From Bryoerythrophyllum caledonicum (taxonomy: Eukaryota > Streptophyta > Bryopsida > Pottiales > Pottiaceae): 64,000 nt of DNA. The DNA is taken from assembly GCA_963971425.1 (NCBI GenBank), contig OZ020518.1, forward strand, positions 573,001 through 637,000, in the 5' to 3' direction. This document shows positions 35,100 through 47,234 of the stretch, in pieces; position 1 is the first letter of the stretch; each line of letters begins with the position of its first letter. Position numbers and translations under genes: made by a program. The notes below the pieces were generated by a model. That model was not told the DNA's origin and made no database searches. It saw only the letters and a list, made by a program, of their open reading frames with translations.

Positions 35100-37375
35100 G
35101 AGCACCTATAACCTAGTGAGGATCAAAGATGGAGAATCAATGGAAGACAACATTTTGTAGAAGGTATGGACATTTTGAGTATAATGTTATACCTTTTGAA
35201 CTTACAAATGTAGGTCGTGTAGTCTTTCAACACATGATGAATGACATCTTTCAAGAATACTTAGACAAAGAAGAAGAAGAACACCAGACCCTTATGGATT
35301 GGCGTGAATATAGTGTCCGTTCGACCTACCCTTGATGATATGCCCACAGGACATAACAACAGTGGTATACTTAGACGACTTTATAGTCATCTATCAAAAT
35401 GATACTTAATCTTCTCGATGAACATCACGTACGTATGGTATTGGAGAAATTATAAGAAAGTGGATAAAATGCCAAATTGGAGAAGTGCTCTTTCTATCGA
35501 CCATGACTTGAATTCTGGGGATATATTTCTACAGATGGGATTTTCATGGATCAATAGAAGAGACAAATTTTTATTGATTGAAAACAATTGTCATCAAGCA
35601 AAGATGTATAAGGTTTCTTGGGTTTTGTAAATATTCTTCTAGATTCTTTATCAAATATTTTTCAAAATTCAGCCCCATCAACACGACTTATCGATAAGCT
35701 TGAAAAAACATTCAAGAAACTAAATGATATATTTACTTTAGCTCCTATACTTGTCTACGCAGATTCAAGAAAATGATTCATCTTGGAAACAAAATGCCTC
35801 TAATTTTGCACTCGGATTTGTGCTGACTCAAATTGGCAACAATGGACAACCTCACCTAGTAGCATTCCGCTCTCAAAAATTTTCAGCTGTAGAGATCAAT
35901 CATGATATCCATGACAAGGAACTATTGTCGATGCTTTTGAAGAAGGGCGCCATGTACTGGAGGGAGCTCAACACAAGATCGCAAAAACTTGGAGTAGTTT
36001 GTGTGTGCCCGAATTCTTAACTATCGTTAAACACAATTGAGAATGTCATTTTCTAGATTTGATTTTGTGATTATATATCATCTAAGAAAACTTCATGGAA
36101 AACGAGATGCCCTTCTTGACATACATATCTTGCACCAAGAATAAGAGACATTGTATTAGACTAGAAGAAATCAATTATTTTGAAGCTGTCTAATTTGCAA
36201 TCGAAGACATTGACAATATCTACCTATGCACATACAACTCTCAAGATAGATATTTAGAGCAATGAAGATAGATCCATTTGTGGATAGCATCCAAGAATGT
36301 CTAAAAAATGTGTTGGTAAGAGAACAATAATTTCAAGTTCAAGGATGAATTGTTGTAATTCAAGGATCTCTTATATGTTCCTCCACGCCCTACAAGACTT
36401 CTAGTTGTTTGAGCACAACATGACCTTCTAGTAGCCGGACAATTTGGCTTAAATAAGACCTTGAAATTGATATCAAGAGATTTGTGATGGCCTCAAATGT
36501 GGAAATTGGTGGAGGAATTTATCCAATCATGTGAAATTTGTGCTCGAGCAAAGGTCACAAGACACCATCCATATGGGCTTCTCCAACCACTTCGAGTTTG
36601 AAAGGGCCTATAACACCATCATCGTTGGTTGAGTTTCTATATAACAACACCAAACATTCTTTGACAAAAATGAAATTCATTCTTCTCAAATTATGGACAC
36701 CACCCTAGAGCATATCCATTCCAAATTGAAGATGTTGGAAGTCTTGTTGCAAAATATGTAGCTACCTACTCAATAAAGAATCAGACCTTCAATTACAAAT
36801 GGCTCAAAATCAACAAAAAGACTATGTAAACATTCATCGCAAGAGCCAGCTAAAGTTTGAGGCAAGAGATTGTGTTTGGCTACTCCGGAAAAATACAAAA
36901 TTAGTGAATTGACCATCACGGAAACTAAGTGATCGAAGACTTGGACCATTTATAATTCTACACCAAGTAAATTCAATAGATTTCCATCTTAAACTACCAA
37001 GAAGCTTGTGCATTCATCCAATCTTCTATGTCTTGTTGTTAGAAACCTATTGTAAATCAAGTTGGTATTTAAATAGCTCTTCCACCACCAACCCTAGTTG
37101 AAGTTAGTCAGGAACTTGAATTTAAAGCGTATGAAATATTAGATTGACGTATAAGATATTGATGATTGAAATACTTCATCCATTGGAATGATTATGGAAT
37201 TGGTGAAAGACCTTGGGAAACTTCAGATAACCTTAGAAATGCACATGAATTTTTTGCAAGTTCCGTCAATCATATCCTAAAAAATCTAGATTCAATTGCC
37301 GTTGAAGATTTTGTGGACACCAATATCTCTTGGCGTTTAATTGACGCTTTTTTACCTACAATAGAAGACTAATAT
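35100..37375 (+). mobile_element. Ty3/gypsy chromovirus pol fossil
   Basis: Order of parts: reverse transcriptase (RRYGHFEYNVIPFELTN near 35.16 kb), RNase H (FALGFVLTQIGNNGQPHLVA near 35.8 kb), integrase-like remnants (36.4-36.9 kb) and a C-terminal chromodomain (YFIHWNDYGIGERPWE near 37.17 kb). The chromodomain marks the chromovirus lineage. It is broken, with many breaks, and old. A purine-rich run AAGAAGGGGAGGTGATGACA at about 37,970 could mark a polypurine tract and the start of a 3' LTR; no matching 5' LTR was found. Confidence 0.85.
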
Positions 37376-38540
37376 TAAAGGGCAAGAGCCACGCCAAGAC
37401 CTTCACTTGAATACAATCATTTTTTGCAAAATTGAATAGATCATGCTCAAAACTTTCTAACTACCATGTCGATTTTTTGTATTTTAAGAGACTTTAGAAA
37501 CAAGGATTTTGTCAAGTAATCTTTTGCCATACAAGTGCCTAGTGAACCATTGCGACTTTCACAAATCCATTGGGTTTGAGGTATATGGACAAGGTAATAA
37601 AGATGTATTTCAATACCAAGTAAGGCTATATTTGGAGTCTTCGAGGTATAGTCTCATCACAAAAATCTTGATTAAATGCTCAAGCTCTAGTGATGTTCCT
37701 TGAGATATGAATGATGACTCCATTTAGGCTAGTAGTTATGTTTGGAGAATGCTCTGAAGGTCGCAACAATGAGAAAATTCTTGGATGGGATGTTGGTAGA
37801 ACATAAGTTATATTTGGAGGCCATTGATGCCATCTCAAGGGTCTTCTAGAAGGTTAACAACAGACAAAGGACAATTTTTAATGCCTCTCTACTCCAATGA
37901 ATATTCGATTTCTTACACATGTGATTTGCTTATCATAAACTTGGGCACGTTGTAGAAATTGTTGCAAGAAGGGGAGGTGATGACATGGACATATTCCAAA
38001 TTATTGCTTTCTAGAACCCTCTAGAGCCTTTGTTAGTCTACTCGAATCTTCATGAGTCTTCTACAACCTTCTAAGATACTCTTGGAAACTTCCATAGATG
38101 TATGTAGACTTCTAGAAACTTCCTTGTCGTGTAAAGAATGATCGATAACCACAACAGATCAAGAGTCCTAACCAACATCAAAATAAATAAATAAACATAC
38201 ACTAAAACAAGTATACGTAGTACACCCTCAAGTGCCCCCCTTAGCGGATAAAAGATACCGCCTATCCAACTAGGACCAAACAACACTAACAAGACTAAAC
38301 ACACGGTGATGTTGCTTTAACAACTGTATGCATCCAATCGAAGATGTCGCCCCTTGTCGTATCAATAAGCATATGGAAAAGTAACAAAGAGAGGGTAGAT
38401 TGGGTGCAATGTGAGCCCCATCTTCAATCGCCTTAGGCAACTTTGTTGCCAATCCCTTGGTCAATCTTCACGTTGCCTATCCCTGAATCGAAACCAAGAA
38501 CTCAACTGGATGGCAACGTACCACACAATGATAAGCCCAT
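37376..38540. other. 3' flank of the chromovirus fossil, no gene
   Basis: From about 37,980 to 38,130 the sequence is full of TTCTAGAA and CTTCTAGAAACTTCC words that resemble heat-shock-element half sites. Such words are known in some LTRs. Inference only. Confidence 0.35.
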
Positions 38541-38547
38541 GAGGAAT

Positions 38548-38751
38548 TCAAGCCGTTCCATTAGGTGAAACGTGGCTCAAAGACCTCCGACAACGAGGGC
38601 AAGTCCAATCCCCGGACAATAGAGTAGAAAGAAGTAGTGTCAAACAAGCCACATGCCAACCACGCTGGCAATGGTCACAAAGCAACATGGTAGCCGCGTC
38701 CTTCTTTTCACCACTTAAGAAACACGGCAGGCCCTCTCGTACAATGGTCAA
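38548..38751 (-). pseudogene. PHD-finger-like fragment
   Basis: The translation contains LLCDHCQRGWHVAC and GDWTCPRC, the second to fourth metal-ligand pairs of a PHD finger. The first pair is represented only by GLPC, its partner Cys being absent (CFLS). The surrounding minus-strand frames are short and show no gene model. It may be a piece of a decayed mobile element, since such fingers occur in some plant and algal retroelements, or of a host gene. Confidence 0.4.
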
Positions 38752-39110
38752 CTTCGGATGAACGGAGCCATCAATGGGTAAATGAAAGGGAGCACATTTC
38801 TAAGAGTGCTCCCGACACTCCCGGCCATCCTTGCCTTCCAGCAACAAGAAGCCACTGGGCAACACATCCTTCATGCAAAGGATAGTGCACCATGCTTTGA
38901 CGTCCAACGTTGGGGCGCCTTACCCTGCGGATAAACGTAATTCCCCGTGGAAAAACGTTGCAGTTGTGGTCGGTAGGCACCGCTACAAATACGAGTGTCG
39001 GAACCTAACTTTTGAAAAGTTGTCGTCTTAGTATAAGTCAAGGGAAAAATGGTCGGTGTTTTTCGGAAAGTAGGAACACCCCCACTGTAAATAAATGGTT
39101 TTACTAAAAA
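38752..39110. other. Intergenic, nothing recognised
   Basis: No repeats or coding motifs noticed. Confidence 0.35.
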
Positions 39111-42100
39111 CTATTGTAAGCCCTCGTTGCCTAAAATCGAAAACCCTAAAACCGCCAAAGAAGAATCCGAGTATCGGTGACCCAAAATCAAGCTCGAACG
39201 GTTATAACCAGGATCAGGATCTAACGGTTAGAACCGAAACCGGGTCCAACGGCAATAACTGGACGCGGGTTCGGATTCAGGTAATGATTACCAAACTGGG
39301 AATAAATAGTTAATCCTAGGGTTCTTCTTCTCATCTTTCTTAGTGAGTTTTGGGTTGGTTAGAGGCAAGCGAGCGAGCATGGGCAGCTGGGAGTTGTGCG
39401 TGAAAGCGTTCCTAGCTAGGATTGTTGCCGTGTGCAGGTTGGAAATCAAGAAGTGCGGTTTAGGGTTTGTGTGCGGATTCGGTTGCGGGTCTTGGGAAAG
39501 CAAGGGTTCAGATTCAATTGAGGGTTGCGAAGATGACGCTTAAGAAGGGGACCAACAACATGGCGGCGACTAGGCGATCGTGAATCCCCGGACTGTGGTT
39601 CCGGTGATTGCTGAATCCGAGAGCAACCGGAAGGTGCTAGGCGCGAACGCGAAGAGGATGGGCTGTTTCGAATTTCGGGAGCGGCGGTGAGGTTTCAGGG
39701 ACGACGTGATGGTCTGGGAGCTGATCGAGGGAGTCTCCAACAAATTCGAGGGCACCATTCGAGGGATGCCGGAGAATTGGACCCCGACAATCTGGAGCTT
39801 CGTGTACGGATTCTCAACGCGAGGAGAAGGTATGTGCTCTCGTAGGGAGTCGTTTATAGATGGGAAGTTCACCCTGAAAGGAGACCCAAAGGATGGGCTG
39901 ACCGTAGCAGACTGTAAGGATCCGAGAGTAAGGAGAGTAATGAAATTCCTGCTCCCGATCTTGTATCCAAATCGGCCCTCTAAAATGACCATGACGTTAG
40001 CCAATACGATATGGGGAGCGTACACAGGTGAGAGACCGGTAGCATGGGGAGATATTGTAGGGGAATAAGTGGGGAAATTCCTAACCGGATTGGGGGAGGT
40101 GCGACCTATCCTAGTCTCCCCATTCCTATATCACCTCTACCAACACGAGGACCTGTTGCGCGACAACAAGAAGACTGCCTACGAGACGGCCAAGGTCCTA
40201 GCGAGGCACGAATGGAAAGATGCGGAGCCAGATGCGGAACCCGAATAGGAACCGGATTCGTATTCCTCCGAAGATGAGGTCCAACCGGCATCAGCCAACG
40301 CACGGAAGAGAAGGAAGCACACCGAGAGGTGCAACACCACACCTCCGATTCGTAGGAAGAAGGTCAGCAAGGAGAGGGAGGACGACGACCCTTTCGACAT
40401 CATCGCGGAAGGGTACAAGAAAGCCAAGGACGACTACAAGCGGATCGAAGTGTTCCTGGCTCAAGCATGCCGGGTTGCGGGAGAGGTGGGACCGGATGAG
40501 TTGTGCGGGCATTTGGAGAGGAACCTGCAACCCCGAAATGTGTAGGAGTTGGAGGCTCGTCTTGTCTCCTTGGAAAATCGGAATCGGAAGATAAAGACGG
40601 CCATGGACAAGAAGGATGAAGAGGTGGCTGTGGCGATGGGGAGAGCTAACGATTCCGCGATTGCTCTCACTCGCGTCACAGAATTCGTGCAGCAACCGGG
40701 CGATGTTTTGCTGAAGGCGAGGTTGTTCGACGTGGGATTTGACGAAGCTCAAAAACATTTAGGTCTGGTAGGAAAGAAGCTTGTTGGGTGTTGGTGGAGT
40801 ACCATGCGAAGATGGAGAAGGTGTTGGAGGAGTGCCAAAAGATCCACGCACGGATCTTCCGCAACATTGGGAAAGGTAAGCGGAAGGTCTCTCCCGACTC
40901 CGAGCCAACAGGCGCGCTTTCGAAAGTGTGGGCGATTTCGGAACCGAACGCCGGATTCCAAACTCTTGGTCCGGAACCCAAGAAGCGGAAGGACAAGCTC
41001 CCACCGTTATCTCAGCTGAAGGTGGAGGTTTGGAAGGAGAAGATGAGCAAGGTGGAGGATGGTACTCTAGACTCACGGGTTTCCAAGAGGCAAACCATTT
41101 CCGTTTCCGAGAAGGCAACCCCTATGCGGCAAACTCAGTCAACTTCACGGACTGTCACCCGGGAAGTGGTGGAGAAGACGCCCGCAAGCAAGCAGATTGA
41201 GGTGCAGAAGCCGGAGGACAAGGGCGAGGAGGAAGGAGAAGCATCATCTTGAGTCGGAACTTCGATGGTGCAACTTTTAGACTCGTCGGAGGAGGACGAA
41301 GATTAGGATCTGGAAGACTAGGATTAGGGCCAAGCCCTATTTTGTGCTCAACGAACTAGCCGTAGGTAGTTAGAATTCTAGTGGTAGGGTTAAACGGTCA
41401 CAACGGTGACCTGATAATTAGGTTTTTATCGAGAATCGAAACTTGTTCTGGAAAAGGTGGATCTGATCCGTAGCTTTTGGATCTCGTCGGTGGTAGTTAG
41501 GAATTGGCAGGATAACTGTGAGGGACCATTTTGTCCGATGGGTAAGGTGGTCATCGTGGGAATGAAGTGTCCATGAGGTTCATCGTAGGGTTCAGGGTTT
41601 TGTATTTATCTCCCGAAGGGAGCGTACTTAGTTTTTAGCTGTGAGGCTGTTAGGGTCTCGTTAGTTGACCTAATTGTGAGAGCGTAAAGAGATTACAGAC
41701 CTGGGTGACTTGGATTTTGGTGTATAGGTCAGACGCCTTGCTTGGCCGCCGCAGTAGCTAGAATCTGGTTCCCGTTATCTTTGTGTTAGGAAGAGGGTTT
41801 GCAAGTAGCCAACTACGGGGCATTGTTTCTAAGGTTATATGAGATGCGCTGCCATTTTTAATGTTAAGTTTGTGTCCTTAATCTTGACACCTTTCTATAT
41901 CTTTTTGTGTGAGCTCCGAAGTGGTCCTTGTCACGGACGTACCCCATTTGGGAATGGTTGTGTAACCTTCGTGAAGCTTGGATTGCAGTGGAAAGGAGAG
42001 GTGAGGGATCCGGGTTTCTTTGAGATTCCCCGAGAGGGTTAGAAACCGTAATTGGTCATAATCGGATCCGGATTCTCTAGGATTCCTGTCGTTGTAGTAA

Positions 42101-42530
42101 GCAAAGGATCGGAATACCTCTTATGTCACCCGCTGTCCGGCAGCGTCCCTATTGTTGTGAGGAGGTAGATACCACCCTGGTGCGTGTGTTTGTTATGTAT
42201 AGGAGTTGTTAGGATTCATAGTGGAGTCTTTTGCCACTCTAATCTACAAGGGAAGAGTTTGTACACCATCCCTCTCCAAATAGGACACGTCCTCCGATGG
42301 CTAAAGTCATGAGGGAAAACTAGAGTTGATAACTTTTACTTCTGGTTTGATATTCTCGGATCCGGATTCAGAACCGGAAACAGGAAAGTGAGGAGATGCT
42401 ATCCGGATAACCGGAAAGGTGAAGTAACCGGATTGGGCTTGATTGAATAAGAAGAACAAGAGGAAGTATAGGAAGGAGTCATAAACTGGATTGTCCTAAG
42501 CTAGCTAGCTTCACCTGAATCCCTGGAACA
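39111..42530 (+). mobile_element. Gag-like element C (fossil)
   Basis: The gene-like part spans about 39,680-41,290. It reads VWELIEGVSNKFEGTIRG, then DPKDGLTV, then RRVMKFLLPILYPNRPSK and RPVAWGDIVGE, collinear with the proteins of A and B. A charged linker, a coiled-coil-like stretch (ELEARLVSLENRNRKIK) and a Lys/Glu-rich tail follow. Upstream are AATAAATAG and a pyrimidine-rich leader. CCGGA/TCCGG words are frequent to about 42.5 kb. It lacks the GGATCC hairpins of A and B. Broken, with a few breaks. Boundaries are approximate. Confidence 0.5.
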
Positions 42531-42599
42531 ATACACGAGTCACCACTTGGGGTGTTTTGGGCATTTAAAACACTCAAGGGGATGCACTTCCATCAACCG

Positions 42600-42980
42600 T
42601 GTTCCGACAACATCCCTCTTCTACCTCTAAAATTTGGCATGTAAGGAAAGAACATCATGCTTAACACGATGGTAATGGATTTAGACCTTGTGTAGTGCAA
42701 AAATTTGACACCAAGTGAAGTCAAAGTCAATTGATCCACTGAACACATGGAAGAAAATGAACCATTTGTTTGACTTTAAACACAATAATCTGTCAATCCG
42801 TGCAGTTAAAATTTATGAAATTTGGTGAGTATGTTACAAGATAAGTCATATTTGAGATCCTAGGACCTACGGTCAAAACTAGAAATCTAAGTTTCCTTTT
42901 CCTTCATTATTCATTGCACTAGAATCTAACAATTTTGAAGTGTTTTTGGAGGGAAACTATCACGGTACCTTAAGAGTTAA
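42600..42980 (-). mobile_element. Truncated copy of the 0.9 kb TTAA element, inverted
   Basis: Reverse complement of the 9.29-9.5 kb segment (for instance GACTTTGACTTCA and TTTAGAGGTA words). It ends at TTAA 42977-42980 with an end like CTCTTAAGGTACC. The other end was not found. Confidence 0.5.
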
Positions 42981-43215
42981 CCCTTAAATGTCAAAGCCAG
43001 CCCGAGGGGCTTGGTTTTTTCATTTTTCAACTCACTTTGACCATGATTTTCTAATGATGGATATTCATTTTAATGATTTTTCTTTTTCAAAATTCTTTGA
43101 ATGTATAATAAAAATCATGTGATATAATTAGAATGTAAATGGTAGCTAAATATGGATGTTAAGATTCAAAGATTCTATAAAATTTCTATAGAAAGATTTG
43201 TCGTTTAAGGGTTAA
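42977..43215. mobile_element. TTAA-flanked MITE, 239 bp, piggyBac-like
   Basis: TTAA then CCCTTAAATGTCAAAG at left. The right end, reverse complement, is CCCTTAAACGACAAAT before TTAA. Non-coding, AT-rich. It shares its left TTAA with the truncated element beside it, as seen also in the 10.4-12.0 kb pair. Confidence 0.7.
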
Positions 43216-43500
43216 TGTGCTAAGCATATCCTTAATAGTTGGATATGCCCCAATTCCCCCACTTCCCACAAAAATTGCTTATAGATAGAATAGCTATTTC
43301 ATCAAATTTCAAATTATCTAAAAAGAAATTATACTCCTACAAAACTGTTACAAGTGTGACGATAGTCAAATCTCAAAAATAATACTTGCATCATATTGAC
43401 ACCGCATGAACTTGCTCGGGTTCTTATTAACAAACCCATTTGTGCACATTTGGTCCTTTATGGGTTAACCTAGGCAAAAACCCCTACAACCATCATATTG
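43216..43500. other. Intergenic, with one TTAA-family end
   Basis: TGGTCCTTTATGGGTTAA at 43451-43468 resembles the right end of the 9146-10080 element (TGGTCCTGTAGGGGTTAA). No partner end was assigned. Confidence 0.4.
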
Positions 43501-43509
43501 CTACACACT

Positions 43510-43710
43510 AGTATTACTTCACCCAAGAAAAGATTGAAAGTGCGGATACCGAGCTTGAATATCTTTCCGCGCTAGAACAATTGGCAGGTACCCTCACCAA
43601 ACCACTGGAAAGGATCTCCATTCGAAAAGTTGAGAGGAAAACAGCTCCTAAGGTCTCGTGTTCTGACGTTTACAATGTGTTCCCTCTAGAAACTAGTTTG
43701 TCCTTGTGAA
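43510..43710 (+). mobile_element. Ty1/copia fossil, end of RNase H
   Basis: YFTQEKIESADTELEYLSAL followed by EQLAGTLTKPLERI matches the closing segment of copia polyproteins (family form: ...EQLADIxTKPL...). A short, old remnant with no ends found. Confidence 0.65.
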
Positions 43711-44011
43711 GTTAGGCCGCCTCTGAAGCACTACAATGAAGATGTTGTTGTGATTCTGGTTGGTGGCCTCTACTGGCACATGTGCACCCAGTGAGGTTTT
43801 GAGTGTATGCTTAACTTCAGCCACTCATGGTGCCGATTCCTGGGCAGCACAATGATGATAGACTCGTCTTCATCCACTGAAGTCAAATTTTCAGATTTGC
43901 CAAATGGAATCCTTTCGCAAGGTCAGACTGCGATATATGGTAGATTATTAAATCATAGTACAACGATTCGTATTTGGTAACATGATTTATCGAGCCCACC
44001 TACCGCACTAC

Positions 44012-44386
44012 GAGCATCTCCACCGGGGCACAGGGCCCCGGTAAAAATGCAGTTATTCTGCATGAGACACCGTGAAAGGTCGCACCGGAGGGCGTGGGCT
44101 GGCGTCCCGGCCAACCGAGCTGGCGGCGCCGGTTCAAAACAACAGTATATTTTGAAAAATTAATGTGTCACACCATAATTCCCCATTTGAGGCGCCGAAT
44201 CACTGAATGACACGTGGAAATTTTTAAATTAATTTTTAAAAATAAAAATGAATAAAAATAAAATCTGGCGGAGTGGCCAATTCAGGGATGGGTGCGGGGA
44301 AGAGGGTAACCCCCCTCCCGTCCCCCTAAACTCCGGCAGCTCTCCCCCCTGGCGTGGGAAATTCCCCGTCAGGGGTGGAGATGCTC
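44012..44386. mobile_element. MITE, 375 bp, GAGCATCTCCACC ends
   Basis: The left GAGCATCTCCACC and the right GGTGGAGATGCTC are exact inverted repeats, of a type common in plant genomes. GC-rich inside near the left end. Target duplication not resolved. No ORF of note. Confidence 0.75.
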
Positions 44387-44615
44387 TTATGCTTCAACCT
44401 GTTCTACCACATCCGCTGTGGGACTTACTGTATGTTTCGAAATAGCATACCACATACTGCTGTGCGACTGATGATTCAATATTCTACCACATTAAGCAGC
44501 GCGACTTTTGATTCAATAAGTTAGTCTACCACATACATGTATCGCAGTGCGACCTTGGGAGAGGATTCCACTCCGCAAATTTTCAAACGTACCTAAGTGG
44601 ATGAGGACAAATATA

Positions 44616-44745
44616 GCATCATAACGCTGGCCGGAAATCAGCATCGTAACGCTGGCCGGAAATCAGCATCGTAACGCTGGCCGGAAATCAGCATCGTAAC
44701 GCTGGCCGGAAATCAGCATCATAACGCTGGCCGGGAATCGGCATC
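44616..44745. repeat. 25-bp minisatellite, five units
   Basis: AGCATCGTAACGCTGGCCGG repeats every 25 bases five times. The outer units carry CATAAC instead of CGTAAC and the last is slightly diverged. Confidence 0.92.
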
Positions 44746-44924
44746 AGGGGTGGCTGAGTCAAGAACCTCCAACTCTGGCAGCACCCGAGCCCAACCAGAT
44801 GCCAATGTTCTTGGGCCCAAGGGGTGATCATGAGGCTTTTCCAGTGCATGTTGCTTGTGCAAGTGGAAATTAAGATGCTTAAAAAATTCAGGGTCTCCTT
44901 GAGAGCAGGGGCTTGTCAGAGTTT

Positions 44925-46530
44925 TCTTGAAAGTCCTTCCTGAAGAGGTCAGAAATGGAAAAGGCAGGGTGAGTTTAAGTTTGGGAAAAAAAAAAATGAG
45001 GAATTGGGAGCAGAAAAAGGTTCTTGGGTCTTACCCAATGCAAGCTAAAGTTCCCCCATAGTACCCTAGTTTCTCAAAGAATTGACCAATGGTTCCCCAC
45101 ACTTTTCCCAAGCCTAATCACCTTGTCCATGTGGTTCTAGTCACAAACGTAAGACCATAAAGTAAGGGGGTGACATACATGGTGCCCCTTTTGACTTTGA
45201 AGGAAATTCTAACAAGTTTTAGAGAATGCCCATCTCAACAAAGCCTGCCCATAGCTTACATGAATTGCAAGAGTGGCCTGGCTACCATAACCCCTAAATT
45301 TCTTTGCCAATCTCACAACAAAAACACTTCAAGACAGATGATTATAGTGCAATGAGTAAAGAAGGAAACACAAACTTTTAGTTCTAGTTTTAACCATATA
45401 ATCTCAATTAACCCCTACTACAAAACACACTCACAAAATTCCATAAACTTTGACCGCACGGATTGAAAGATTATAGTGTATGAAATTGTAGAGAAAAGAC
45501 TTCATTTTCTATCATGTCAGAGCATGATATTCACAACCATCATGTCAAGCATGATATTAGTTCCTTGAACACCAATTTTTAGAGGTAGAGAAGGGGTGTA
45601 GCACATTCAAAAAAAGTGTGCAAGGAGTGGAGATTCAAAAAGTGTCAATTCACGGTGTAATTTTTTGTGAACTTTTTATGTTTTGGAATGAAAATCCAAA
45701 CAGTCAATAAGAAGGTTTACACCATATATTGTTTTAGAAATAACATAATATAATTAGTATGAAGATCTCAAGGTTGGATGTGAAAAGAGGAAGTTTTTGG
45801 TACAATGTGAGACAATATTTGAAAATGTTTTACTTGGGTTTAAATGCCATTTTTTTTGCTAAAGACAAGAATGTTTTTTGACAATTTGAATGGAAATATT
45901 ATTACTTGCTAGTATTGAAAATCTCACGTTTCAAAGAGTGACCTTGCTAAAGTTTTTGGAGCCATCCGACATGCCCGCACTCGACAGTTTTTTCTGTAAG
46001 ATGACATAACTTTTTTTTAGTGGTTCGATGAGAATAAAAATGATAATCCCATGTACCTCGTGCCTTATTTCATCTTTGTACAAATTTTCAAGAATTGTAA
46101 CTATAAACTACAAGTTACAACCATGGGAACGTACCCAAGTTTTGCAAAAGCCCACCTTGGGACTTTTTTCATTCGAGGGTTGAGTTTCATTATCCCTCAT
46201 ACTCCTTTTGGTGAAGTCCTTCGCACAATAGAGTTTTCCTGAAAGTGCTTCCTGAAGGGGCAAGTCAGGAGGAATATGATGCCAGACATTATGAGATGTA
46301 TAAACGACAAAAAAGAGAGCATGAGGAAATGTCGTGTCGCTTTTTTCTGCACCAATGAAATGCTTTGCAATTGATGTTCTTGGGCCCTACCCCATGCAAG
46401 CTAAAGTTCCCCATAGTACCCTGAATTCTCAAAGGGTTGACCAATAGTTCCCCCAAACTTTTCCAAGCCAAGACACCATGTGCATGTGGTCCCGGTTACT
46501 AACATAAGACCTTAAGATTTGGGGTACCCA
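44925..46530. repeat. 250-300 bp direct repeats bounding a 1 kb core
   Basis: 44,925-45,175 and about 46,232-46,530 share, in order, GAAAGT-CTTCCTGAAG, CAATGCAAGCTAAAGTTCCC or CATGCAAGCTAAAGTTCCC, CATAGTACCCT, TTGACCAAT and CATAAGACC-type words. The core between them is largely the TTAA-family copy. This could be a small terminal-repeat element or a segmental duplication. Confidence 0.5.
45280..46200. mobile_element. Diverged copy of the 0.9 kb TTAA element
   Basis: It starts ATAACCCCTAAATT, with the TTAA mutated. It runs parallel to 9.15-10.08 kb, for example AGAGGTAGAGAAGGGGTGTA then GTGTGCAAGGAGTGGAGATT near 45,580. Right end unclear. Confidence 0.55.
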
Positions 46531-47234
46531 TCCAGTGTATTTTGGTGACTTTCAGGAAAACTCTTATAATTGATTTGAAGGTTAGTTCTAAATTTGAGCT
46601 TGGTATCTCAAAGACCGCTTTGATAGGATATCCCCATGTTGGGACCTTTATTGCCCCTTAGGTTTCAGAATGGGGATGAAGACTACATTTCATCCGTGTC
46701 CGAACAGTGGTCAGTTTTTCAATACCTCACACATAGACGTATCTTGGATGAAGTCTTGGCAAATACAAATCCATTTTCCCAAGCGGAGTTTGGCATCCAC
46801 CGGAAGGAAGGTTGAAGGCCCGTTCGCACTAGGCGGAAGAACTCATGTTCACCGCAAGTGCTGCAAGAATCTGCGTCATAAGGATAAATGTAAAAAATCA
46901 TTCAAAAAATTAATGAACTAAAATCCAAAAGTGAATAGTTCTTGCGGCCACTTGAATAGTTCTTGCGGCCACTTGAATAGTACTTACTAACGCAAAATAA
47001 TGGCTCATCTTGGCTCATCTTGGCTTGCGTGCGGCAACCGCATGCAATAATGACTTGAGTTGGTATGAGACAAGAGTCTACAGTGTTTTTGAATAAGAAA
47101 ATGTTTTCTCAAATTATCCTAACGCGGAACGCAAGTCCACCGCAAGTGCTAGTGCGGACGGGCCTTCAAACCATGGGCTTGGTGCATCAATGGAGCCCAA
47201 CCATGGGCCTCCGTTGATCCATACCGACAAGTTT
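46531..47234. other. Intergenic, with a 21-bp duplication
   Basis: TAGTTCTTGCGGCCACTTGAA occurs twice in tandem at about 46,936-46,977. No gene is supported. Confidence 0.5.
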
